Part shown: in pieces, positions 1 through 5,493 of the stretch
How positions within the stretch are numbered: position 1 is the first letter of the stretch
How the letters are laid out: every line of letters begins with the position of its first letter
Assembly (NCBI GenBank): GCA_964346815.1
Contig: CAYFWF010000014.1
Coordinates: 1-12,078 of the forward strand
Length of the DNA: 12,078 nt
Reading direction: 5' to 3'
Source: CAYFWF01 sp964346815
Lineage (GTDB): Bacteria; Acidobacteriota; Aminicenantia; Aminicenantales; Aminicenantaceae
Notes under the pieces: model-generated
Told to the model about the DNA's origin: nothing
Databases searched by the model: none
Seen by the model: the letters and a program-made list of their open reading frames with translations, nothing else
Translations under genes and position numbers: made by a program

Positions 1-98
1 TTCAGCAGGAGACCTCTTGCCTTCTTTCCTTCCTCCCGGACAGTATTCTTCATAATGATACTGGCTTCCTGGCTTCGGGTGGGTGTTCCTGTTGTCAT
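1..98 (-). CDS. 5' end of an unrecognised minus-strand gene, cut by the window edge
   Basis: Reading leftwards from an ATG at 98, the frame stays open to the window edge for 32 codons. The peptide begins MTTGTPTRSQEASI and continues with a basic stretch (KNTVREEGKKARG). A strong AGGAGG ribosome binding site lies 5 nt upstream of this ATG. A second ATG at 102 in another frame is also open, but it sits only 1-2 nt from the Shine-Dalgarno, so 98 is preferred. No family can be recognised from so short a piece. The gene is divergent from the lipoprotein gene at 379 and shares a repeat-rich 280-bp upstream region with it. Confidence 0.55.
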   Translation of the reverse strand, partial: MTTGTPTRSQEASIIMKNTVREEGKKARGLLL

Positions 99-108
99 GC
101 ATTCCTCC

Positions 109-145
109 TAGCTTAAGATTATTACAAATAATCTGTAGCTTAAGA
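109..145 (-). promoter_or_regulatory. Operator-like element: palindrome flanked by direct repeats
   Basis: Two identical 10-mers, TAGCTTAAGA, lie at 109-118 and 136-145. Between and partly overlapping them is a perfect 8-bp-arm palindrome, AGATTATT (116-123) and AATAATCT (127-134), with a 3-nt centre. The element ends a few bases upstream of the Shine-Dalgarno of the minus-strand gene starting at 98. It could be a repressor binding site or a 5' leader hairpin for that gene. The symmetry is seen directly; the regulatory role is inferred. Confidence 0.4.
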
Positions 146-264
146 AATGCTCTCATCTGTCCGAATTTCCCTGAAACGAAACAGAGACATACATATAAAA
201 CAAAGCTTTTATTTGAAAGACTAACTAAGATGTTTGATCTCGAAGAGAAGAAAAGAGAATGAGA

Positions 265-304
265 AAGTGTCATAAAATGCCGTAAAGTGACATAAAGTGT
301 CATT
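265..304 (+). repeat. Four 10-bp tandem repeats (consensus AAGTGNCATA)
   Basis: Four adjacent 10-mers run without gaps: AAGTGTCATA (265-274), AAATGCCGTA (275-284), AAGTGACATA (285-294) and AAGTGTCATT (295-304). The unit equals one helical turn, so a bound protein would meet the same sequence on the same face of the DNA each time. The array lies about 75 bp upstream of the lipoprotein gene, in the intergenic region between divergent genes. It could be a multi-site operator, an iteron-like array or a mobile-element end; the sequence does not decide between these. Confidence 0.55.
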
Positions 305-330
305 TTTTGGATGGGGGGTTGAAATTTCTG

Positions 331-351
331 AATAAGAGAGAGACTCTTATT
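331..351 (+). promoter_or_regulatory. Palindrome in the upstream region of the lipoprotein gene
   Basis: AATAAGAG (331-338) and CTCTTATT (344-351) form perfect 8-bp arms around a 5-nt centre, 27 nt before the ATG at 379. The element could be an operator or a leader hairpin. There is no T-tract after it, so it does not look like a terminator. Confidence 0.35.
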
Positions 352-378
352 AAGAAAAAATTATGATGGGAGGTTAAA

Positions 379-834
379 ATGAAAACAAAAATCTTTACTG
401 TAGCTTTAATTTCTACTCTTTTAGTTGCTTGTGCTTCTGGTCCAGCTCCTAGAACTGTTGTTAACACTTTTCCCCTTGAAGGCGATTACGATACGATCTG
501 GTCAGCAGTAGTCGAGACTTTCTCAGATCTTCAAATTCCGATTGACAATATGGAAAAAGATTCAGGATTGATAACTACTGATTGGATAGATTTCACAGGG
601 CAGACAAACGAAGACTATTGTGACTGTGGAGGATTAGGGATTAATATCGAAGTAAGTCGGACCGGGAAGTTTAATGTATTCGTTAAAAAAGTAACAGAAA
701 ACACCTTCGAAATGAAAGTTAATTGTATGTTTGAACAAGTATACAGGTTTGGAGAAAATGCATATAAAAGAAAGTGTGTTTCTACAGGAAATCTAGAACA
801 AGAGATGTATAATTTGGTTATTTCGAAGCTCTGA
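379..834 (+). CDS. Lipoprotein, BamC/NlpB-like
   Basis: A 151-residue lipoprotein precursor. The N-terminus has lysines at 2 and 4, a hydrophobic stretch over residues 5-17, and a lipobox L-V-A-C with the lipidated cysteine at 18, so the mature protein should be anchored in a membrane facing the periplasm. The mature part begins with a segment (about 35-70) of the type seen in BamC/NlpB-like domains: a tryptophan-containing helix, then D-x-x-x-G-L-I-x-T-D-W. Four more cysteines (81, 83, 116, 133) could form two disulfides. The start is supported by GGGAGG 6 nt upstream. The gene is visibly AT-rich compared with genes right of 1983 and no other Bam gene is nearby, so a role in outer-membrane assembly is not implied. 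The lipoprotein call is firm; the family call is moderate. Confidence 0.8.
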   Translation: MKTKIFTVALISTLLVACASGPAPRTVVNTFPLEGDYDTIWSAVVETFSDLQIPIDNMEKDSGLITTDWIDFTGQTNEDYCDCGGLGINIEVSRTGKFNVFVKKVTENTFEMKVNCMFEQVYRFGENAYKRKCVSTGNLEQEMYNLVISKL

Positions 835-881
835 TGATATCAACCAAAGAAAAAGGACATATGCTTTGCATGGGGAGCATT

Positions 882-901
882 TATAAGGAGAAGTCCTTAT
901 A
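882..901 (+). promoter_or_regulatory. Hairpin covering the Shine-Dalgarno of the following small ORF
   Basis: TATAAGGA (882-889) and TCCTTATA (894-901) are perfect 8-bp inverted repeats around a GAAG tetraloop. The left arm contains AAGGA, the only plausible ribosome binding site for the zinc-ribbon ORF that follows, and the right arm contains the ATA codon where that ORF would begin. In RNA the structure would hide the ribosome binding site, as RNA thermometers and translational attenuators do. Whether it works this way is inference. Confidence 0.4.
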
Positions 902-1069
902 GCCGAAAAAGAAAAAAAAGAAACTAAAACAGCCAGTCCTAATTGCGGCAGAGCCTATCTAGAAAAGAAAGAACTGAATCCCGGCAGACTGGAAGAAAAA
1001 AATGGCATAGAAATTGCATATGAATGTCCTAGTTGCAAAATCATATTTCATAAGGAGCAGCTAAGGTAA
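899..1069 (+). pseudogene. Small zinc-ribbon-like ORF with no standard start codon and a lost cysteine
   Basis: A 56-codon frame opens after an in-frame TAA at 884-886 and ends at TAA 1067-1069. It has no ATG, GTG or TTG start. The codon placed correctly after AAGGAG is ATA (899-901), one base from ATG. The product is a small charged protein with a split zinc-ribbon layout: S-P-N-C-G (residues 13-17), then a Y-E-C-P-S-C-K knuckle (41-47). A normal first knuckle would read C-P-N-C-G, so the serine codon AGT at 935-937 looks like a one-base change from TGT. Both defects are single substitutions, which suggests a recently decayed gene. The alternative is a genuine ATA start regulated by the overlapping hairpin. 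A short peptide frame from ATG 861 (or 870) ends in TAG at 900-902, overlapping the ATA. The next gene follows 12 nt later. Confidence 0.4.
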
Positions 1070-1081
1070 AGGAGAAGAAGT

Positions 1082-1438
1082 TTGAAAATGAATGAGAAGT
1101 ATGACCCAATACATTTAGCAGGCTACGTCTGGGCCAGGTTCTATGCTTTGCCTGAACACAAAAACTGCATAATTGAAGATTATTCGATTTTCATCGATAT
1201 TGATAACGGTAAAAAAGAGTGCTATTTAGTTAAAGCTGGAGAAGAGACTTTTTTATGGAAAGGAGTGCATGGAGGGGAAACATGGGAAGCTATAAGAGAT
1301 GAAGAAGAGTTATACAAGAAAAGAGATCTTCTAGGATCTGTTCATATTAGATTCAAAGATAAACCGCTAGAAATAGACAACAGATTGTTAGAGCCTTTCC
1401 CAAATTATATTTTCTTCTGGAATTACATCACAAGATAA
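1082..1438 (+). CDS. Hypothetical protein (118 aa)
   Basis: I do not recognise this protein. It is a soluble acidic/aromatic protein of 116-118 residues with no signal peptide or membrane segment. Its sequence suggests mixed alpha/beta structure, with a central stretch Y-L-V-K-A-G-E-E-T-F-L-W-K-G and an aromatic C-terminus (F-P-N-Y-I-F-F-W-N-Y). Two starts are possible: TTG at 1082, 7 nt after GGAG (1071-1074), or ATG at 1088, 13 nt after it. Spacing favours TTG and codon preference favours ATG. The Shine-Dalgarno lies just after the stop of the preceding zinc-ribbon ORF, so the two were probably co-transcribed. Like its neighbours from 379 to 1885, it is AT-rich and looks accessory. Confidence 0.6.
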   Translation: MKMNEKYDPIHLAGYVWARFYALPEHKNCIIEDYSIFIDIDNGKKECYLVKAGEETFLWKGVHGGETWEAIRDEEELYKKRDLLGSVHIRFKDKPLEIDNRLLEPFPNYIFFWNYITR

Positions 1439-1444
1439 GACTTT

Positions 1445-1540
1445 ATGCTCTATAAGAGACGCCGCTTCTACAGATTATCAGGACATTTTTTCGCTACTTT
1501 GTTAGCCGGATGTGGCGCTGTTGATTCAATAAATCATTGA
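1445..1540 (+). CDS. Possible 31-residue mini-lipoprotein
   Basis: A short frame between two better-supported genes encodes a peptide organised like a lipoprotein precursor: a strongly basic N-terminus (M-L-Y-K-R-R-R-F-Y-R), a short hydrophobic region, then the lipobox L-A-G-C with the cysteine at residue 23. Only nine residues follow (C-G-A-V-D-S-I-N-H), so the mature product would be an entericidin-sized or smaller lipopeptide. It starts 6 nt after the previous stop and ends 9 nt before the GIY-YIG gene, an operon-like fit. Against it, the upstream sequence has no clear Shine-Dalgarno and a frame this short can occur by chance. Confidence 0.3.
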   Translation: MLYKRRRFYRLSGHFFATLLAGCGAVDSINH

Positions 1541-1549
1541 GAGATCATA

Positions 1550-1885
1550 ATGAATGCTTGCATTGTCATCAAAGGATTGATGTTTTCACTCCCGGTTTGC
1601 TTTCTTGACTTCAAAGGTCACAGCGATGCTGGAGTGTACGCTGTAATAGCGTATGACGAAAAATTTGGGCCTTATCCTTACAAGGTAATATACTATGGTG
1701 AGGCAAGCCGTTTCCCCAGGTCAGACTTTCTTACTTCCCATCCTAAATACCAAAGCTGGACCGGAGAGGCAGATCCCCGAGACCTTTTTATAGCTATATA
1801 CGCGATGCCAAAATCAAGCAAGAAGCAGAGGAGGACTGTCCTGGCCGATCTCTTGAGCAGCTATAAGCCCACCTGTAACGTTTAA
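1550..1885 (+). CDS. GIY-YIG-fold protein lacking the catalytic glutamate
   Basis: A 111-residue protein that fits a stand-alone GIY-YIG nuclease domain. G-V-Y is at residues 28-30 and matches the GIY strand. Y-Y-G at 48-50 matches YIG, and arginines follow at 54 and 57. The C-terminus Y-K-P-T-C-N-V (105-111) matches the Y-x-P-x-x-N end of the fold. In active members such as UvrC a glutamate sits seven residues before that tyrosine. Here the position is leucine 98, with aspartate at 100, so the metal-binding acid is missing or shifted. Nuclease activity is therefore doubtful and a DNA- or nucleotide-binding role is possible. The start at 1550 has only a weak GAGAG upstream; ATG at 1580 is an alternative that keeps the core. 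Domain assignment is by motif reading only. Confidence 0.6.
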   Translation: MNACIVIKGLMFSLPVCFLDFKGHSDAGVYAVIAYDEKFGPYPYKVIYYGEASRFPRSDFLTSHPKYQSWTGEADPRDLFIAIYAMPKSSKKQRRTVLADLLSSYKPTCNV

Positions 1886-1932
1886 AAGGGAAAAACCGCT
1901 ACCCATTCCTTCCTAACCCCTTCCCAGATTCG

Positions 1933-1960
1933 GGATATCTCTATATACTAGAGGATATCC
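1933..1960 (+). repeat. Imperfect palindrome with GATATC boxes before the ligase gene
   Basis: GGATATC-TCTA (1933-1943) pairs with TAGA-G-GATATCC (1949-1960) around a 5-nt loop, with one unpaired G at 1953. It lies 22 nt upstream of the ATG at 1983. A related GAATATC follows the hairpin and another GATATC occurs just inside the gene. There is no T-run after the stem, so it is more likely an operator or leader hairpin than a terminator. Confidence 0.35.
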
Positions 1961-1982
1961 ATATAAACAAGAATATCTGAAT

Positions 1983-2789
1983 ATGAAAGATATCAAACAA
2001 TGGCACCTTCTTCTGGATAAAACGCCTCAAGATGGATCCTGGAACATGGCTGTGGACGATTATTTGTTCCAATCCCTGGGGGAAGAGCCCACCACATACC
2101 TCAGGTTTTACCGATGGAAAAGACCAACCGTCTCCATCGGCTACTCTCAAAAAGTGAGTAAGATCGTTGACCTGGATAAATGCCGGGACATGGGTGTCGA
2201 CGTCGTCCGTAGAATCACAGGAGGAAAACTGGTCCTCCATTACCAGGAAGTCACCTACAGCCTATGCTCTTCGGACAGCGGACTTTTCACAGCGAAGCTC
2301 ATGGATTCCTACCGATTGATTTCAGAAGCTCTCATGCGGGGGCTGGAGAGGATGGGCATCACATGCAGTCTTGCTGCGTCTACGCCTCCCTCCTATTCAA
2401 GAGGACGCCTGCCCTGTTTCTCTCACCCGGCTCAGAACGAGATCGAAATAGACGGAAAAAAAATCATCGGCAGCGCTCAGAAACGGACAGGCGATAGATT
2501 TGTCCAGCACGGCTCGATTCCTTTGAAAAAAGACGAAGAGCTTCTTCAATCCATATCAAAGCTGAGCAGGGAAGAGCTCAGGATGAATTGGACGTCTCTG
2601 TCCGATGCCTTGGGAAAACAGGTCGACTTCGATTGGGCCGTCGAGCTTCTTCATTCTGGAATATCCGATTATTTCAATATTCACCTGAACCCGAAGTCTC
2701 TTTCTGAAGAGGCAACAAAAGAGATCCGGAATATCCAAAAAGAGAGATATGACAATCCGGACTGGACTTGCGGGAACAGAGCCCTTTGA
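1983..2789 (+). CDS. Lipoate-protein ligase A / octanoyltransferase family protein
   Basis: A 268-residue member of the biotin/lipoate ligase (BPL_LplA_LipB) family, which attaches lipoyl or octanoyl groups to lysines of 2-oxoacid dehydrogenase E2 subunits and glycine-cleavage H protein in the cytoplasm. The N-terminus (W-H-L-L-L-D, then D-G-S-W-N-M-A-V-D-D) is typical. The acyl-binding motif R-R-I-T-G-G-K-L-V-L-H is at 76-86. Lysine 160 in G-K-K-I-I-G-S-A-Q matches the conserved substrate-binding lysine, followed by Q-H-G-S-I at 175-179. Cysteine 145 in P-C-F sits where LipM-type octanoyltransferases carry their acyl-accepting cysteine, so octanoyl transfer is as likely as ATP-dependent ligation. 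The length suits both classes. No clear Shine-Dalgarno precedes the ATG, but the N-terminal fit supports this start. Confidence 0.88.
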   Translation: MKDIKQWHLLLDKTPQDGSWNMAVDDYLFQSLGEEPTTYLRFYRWKRPTVSIGYSQKVSKIVDLDKCRDMGVDVVRRITGGKLVLHYQEVTYSLCSSDSGLFTAKLMDSYRLISEALMRGLERMGITCSLAASTPPSYSRGRLPCFSHPAQNEIEIDGKKIIGSAQKRTGDRFVQHGSIPLKKDEELLQSISKLSREELRMNWTSLSDALGKQVDFDWAVELLHSGISDYFNIHLNPKSLSEEATKEIRNIQKERYDNPDWTCGNRAL

Positions 2790-2864
2790 TGGGATGCATA
2801 CATGGAATGTTGATTTTTTTTATTTGAAATGATAGTATTCCATCCTCAAAGAGGGATTCCTGAG

Positions 2865-3770
2865 ATGAATGAAGTCGAAGAACTCTCCAGACTCGAAGTC
2901 AAAACTCTGCCTCCGTTGAAGTCCATCCTCCTGGATGACCTGCATCAAAAGGCATTGAACCACCTGTATCTCGAACTTGGCACAGGACCTGTCCTCTATC
3001 TCCTTTCTCCATCCTATTCCATTATCAATCCGACTCCCAATGAAACGATCGATGATTTTATCCAGAAAAAAGAACCTATCCTCAATTACCTCAAGGAATA
3101 CATCATCCAGAATCTAACGGTCTATTCTGTCCTGCTGGATGTGAATTCCTATTTTATCGAACAGAACAATTTCTTGGTCCTGGCGAGATTGAGGGAGAGA
3201 GATTCAGAGGGAAGGCGATACGAGATCAAGTTCTACACGCATTCTCCCCGGGAACTGATGACCCATTACCAGGATAAAATTTACATCGGCAGGGACTTTA
3301 TCGATCTGTTTCAGTTCAAAAGGAAATACCTGGGTGTCAAAGAACTGATTCACTCTCTGAAAGATCAGTACGACTCTCTGCTGGATAAGGCAGAGGAGAA
3401 GCTGAAAAAGCCACTGGAGTATAAGTCCTTCTTCCAGGAAATCAAGGAATACGTGAACGAACTGTCCGGCGAAAGTCTGCTGCTCCTTCAATCTCTTCCC
3501 CCATACATCGACTTCGATAAATTGAGTGGGGAGGATCTTATCGATATCAATGCCCAATACCGGACCATCAATCACTACATAATCGAGCTCAACGATGAGG
3601 TGGGGGAGTTCGAAAATCTTTTGAGATTCAAAAAAGAGATGGACTTTGTCCGTTATGTCACCAAGTACAAGAAAGACCTTGCCAACGACATCTCTTACTT
3701 CAACATCAAGATCAATGGCTGCCTCCAGCAGAAGATCTACGAGTGGAAATCCAGAAATAAAAACACCTGA
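2865..3770 (+). CDS. Hypothetical protein, about 301 aa, helical C-terminal half
   Basis: I do not recognise this protein. The frame opens at ATG 2829, but no ribosome binding site precedes it. ATG 2865 has GAGGG about 9 nt upstream and gives a 301-residue product starting M-N-E-V-E-E-L. The N-terminal half (to about residue 150) looks alpha/beta, with hydrophobic strands such as V-L-Y-L-L-S-P-S-Y and F-L-V-L-A-R-L. The second half is rich in lysine, glutamate and leucine and reads as long helices or coiled coil, for example D-K-A-E-E-K-L-K-K-P-L-E-Y and the last 60 residues. There is no signal peptide or transmembrane segment. It follows the lipoate ligase gene by 75 nt (39 nt from the longer start) on the same strand with no terminator seen between, so co-transcription is likely, but this gives no functional clue. 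Confidence 0.7.
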   Translation: MNEVEELSRLEVKTLPPLKSILLDDLHQKALNHLYLELGTGPVLYLLSPSYSIINPTPNETIDDFIQKKEPILNYLKEYIIQNLTVYSVLLDVNSYFIEQNNFLVLARLRERDSEGRRYEIKFYTHSPRELMTHYQDKIYIGRDFIDLFQFKRKYLGVKELIHSLKDQYDSLLDKAEEKLKKPLEYKSFFQEIKEYVNELSGESLLLLQSLPPYIDFDKLSGEDLIDINAQYRTINHYIIELNDEVGEFENLLRFKKEMDFVRYVTKYKKDLANDISYFNIKINGCLQQKIYEWKSRNKNT

Positions 3771-3969
3771 TATCCCCGGTCTTCACGAAATTCATCACTC
3801 AATGGACTGCTTCTTCGCTTCGCTCATCGCAATAACGGAGGGACGATCCATGAATCCGTGGCATCTCTGTATGGGATCAAGGAAGTCTATACCTTCAGGC
3901 TGAGTGGCTAATTGGAAATTTTTACCGTATTCTGCTCTATTCTTTCTGTTCTCGCTGCTCGGGCGCAGG
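3771..3969. other. Convergent intergenic region with a short repeat-like remnant
   Basis: This 199-bp gap lies between the ends of two convergent genes. No clear terminator hairpin with a T-tract was found on either strand. It contains GCTTCGCTC followed by ATCGCAATAACG (from 3817), a phrase similar to GCTTCGCTCGTCGTGAC at 10112 in another intergenic gap of this window. This may be a degraded copy of a dispersed non-coding repeat. Confidence 0.35.
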
Positions 3970-5271
3970 TCAAAATTCCTCTATTTTAATCGAACCGTAG
4001 GCAGTGGAAAGGAAAATCGATGGCTTATCCTGTTCATCCGTAAAGGCTTTGATGATGGAATAGCCGTCTTCTTCTTCTTGTGAATGCCCCTCCAACAAGC
4101 CCCAATCGATATCGCCGCTTCTGGCCTTAGCTTCTATCGGGTATTTTCCTCCCTGGGGCCAGGAAAATCTAATATCGGTGTAGCGTCCATTGACCTCGAT
4201 AGGCTGGGTGAGGGGCAGGGGATCCAGGTACACATCTCCATTCGAATGGACGATATCGGTTTTTCCCTGAAATTCTATCAGCTCGACATTTTTGTAGCTG
4301 GTTGAAATGCGGATCGTTTCTCCGGCCACGGACCTCCCGTAAATCTCGAGGTTCTTTCCATCGACCTGGAGGCTGCCCTGGATGTCGTTCAGGGTGATCC
4401 TTGCATATCTATTTTCGATATCGACAGAATCTTTTGTCCCATCGATTTCGATCCTGGTGTTGCTCGCTCTGATTTTCACGCCTCCCACTTCAAAAAGACT
4501 TATCCTCCTGTAAGAGGTCTTTATATCCATCGATCCGGTGATATTTTGTCCGATGACCTCGGAGTGCGAGCCATCCACTGTGACGCCCTGGTCGATATTT
4601 TCGAGAAAAATCTTCCCGTAGCGGTGTGTGATTCGTGCCTCCCCGCCGACATTATCGATCCTCACAGAAGAGCTCCGTGTCTGGATCTGACAGTCAGACT
4701 GAATGTTTTCCACCTCCACCTCTTTATTGCTGTTCTCTACGCTCAGGTTTCCGGCGATATCCGATGCATATACTTTGCCGTGACGGTTGGCGATTTCCGT
4801 ATCTCCGAGGTTGGAGACATCCACGACACCGTAGGAATTCTTCACTCGAATGTCCATGGATTCAGGCACATAAATCTTGAAGCTCGTCCGGAAATTCGTT
4901 TTGCGAAAATCCTCCCGGTTTGCCGATATCTCGACACTTCTGCTGTTCTTCTGTACGACTATTTCCAGCTTATCGGCTACTTCGTCAGCCTGCTTCTGTC
5001 TTCTTCTATAGATCTTTTTCTCAAGGGTGACGGAGATAGACTCCTGCTTGGTTCCCTGAATCTCGACATTCCCATGAGCATTGATGACACGGAGGACGCT
5101 CGGGAAGGGAGGAACGATCTCTTCGCTCACGTCATACACGAATTCTTCGTGACCGAAATAGATGCCTTCTTCCCATTCCCAATCGATCCAGATTTTTCCT
5201 GTCTGTGCGTGGTAGAAGATTATGCCCGCAGCAATGATCAAGATGAGCAGGATGATTTCTTTGCCTTTCAT
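3970..5271 (-). CDS. Membrane-anchored DUF4097 beta-repeat (toastrack) protein
   Basis: A 433-residue protein with one N-terminal hydrophobic segment (residues 5-20) that would serve as an uncleaved anchor or signal, followed by an almost entirely beta-strand extracytoplasmic part. From about residue 145 onward a repeat of 17-20 residues recurs about a dozen times. Each copy starts with a small/polar-aromatic pair (N-S-Y-G, N-R-H-G, H-R-Y-G, T-S-Y-R, N-R-Y-A, T-S-Y-K), then a valine/isoleucine strand and a turn with glycine. This fits DUF4097 and the related toastrack domains, which form stacked beta rungs and accompany LiaI/LiaF and PspC-type envelope-stress proteins. It is the last gene of the five-gene ECF operon, starting 4 nt after its neighbour's stop. 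AGGA, 8 nt before the ATG, overlaps that neighbour's last codons. No catalytic motif is seen; a sensing or scaffold role is inferred. Confidence 0.82.
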   Translation of the reverse strand: MKGKEIILLILIIAAGIIFYHAQTGKIWIDWEWEEGIYFGHEEFVYDVSEEIVPPFPSVLRVINAHGNVEIQGTKQESISVTLEKKIYRRRQKQADEVADKLEIVVQKNSRSVEISANREDFRKTNFRTSFKIYVPESMDIRVKNSYGVVDVSNLGDTEIANRHGKVYASDIAGNLSVENSNKEVEVENIQSDCQIQTRSSSVRIDNVGGEARITHRYGKIFLENIDQGVTVDGSHSEVIGQNITGSMDIKTSYRRISLFEVGGVKIRASNTRIEIDGTKDSVDIENRYARITLNDIQGSLQVDGKNLEIYGRSVAGETIRISTSYKNVELIEFQGKTDIVHSNGDVYLDPLPLTQPIEVNGRYTDIRFSWPQGGKYPIEAKARSGDIDWGLLEGHSQEEEDGYSIIKAFTDEQDKPSIFLSTAYGSIKIEEF

Positions 5272-5275
5272 TTTT

Positions 5276-5482
5276 TTATTCCTGAATTTTTTCGAGCTCT
5301 TCTCGGCGTTCTTTCAGTCCGTAATAGAGCTTCCAGCCTCCCCAGATGATCAGTATGACCGGCCAGATTCGGGCAAGAAAATCCCAAACCGAGACATCCA
5401 GATTACTCAAGAAGATGATCAAAGCGAGGGCAATCAGGACGAGTCCCCAGGCCAATTTCCCACCATTTCTTGGTTGTGCCAT
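5276..5482 (-). CDS. Small membrane protein, LiaI/LiaF-type transmembrane region
   Basis: A 68-residue protein with two hydrophobic segments (about 11-26 and 36-55) separated by a short polar turn (S-N-L-D-V-S-V-W-D), and a charged C-terminal tail (K-E-R-R-E-E-L-E-K-I-Q-E). The W-G-L-V-L-I-A-L-A-L-I-I-F-L pattern with a second helix W-P-V-I-L-I-I-W-G matches the LiaI-LiaF transmembrane region (DUF5668-like). AGGAGG lies 4-5 nt before the ATG. It sits 11 nt after the TM2 gene and 4 nt before the DUF4097 gene. The same domain type also forms the C-terminal half of the preceding protein, so the operon carries two copies. Likely role: inner-membrane partner of the beta-repeat protein. Confidence 0.8.
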   Translation of the reverse strand: MAQPRNGGKLAWGLVLIALALIIFLSNLDVSVWDFLARIWPVILIIWGGWKLYYGLKERREELEKIQE

Positions 5483-5493
5483 TTTTTCCTCCT

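Noticed and set aside
2829..2864. Upstream ATG of the unrecognised 301-residue protein
   Set aside because: No ribosome binding site precedes ATG 2829, while ATG 2865 has GAGGG at suitable spacing.
4546..5349. Plus-strand open frame of 267 codons opposite the DUF4097 gene
   Set aside because: It is the mirror of a recognisable beta-repeat coding sequence, with no family features of its own.
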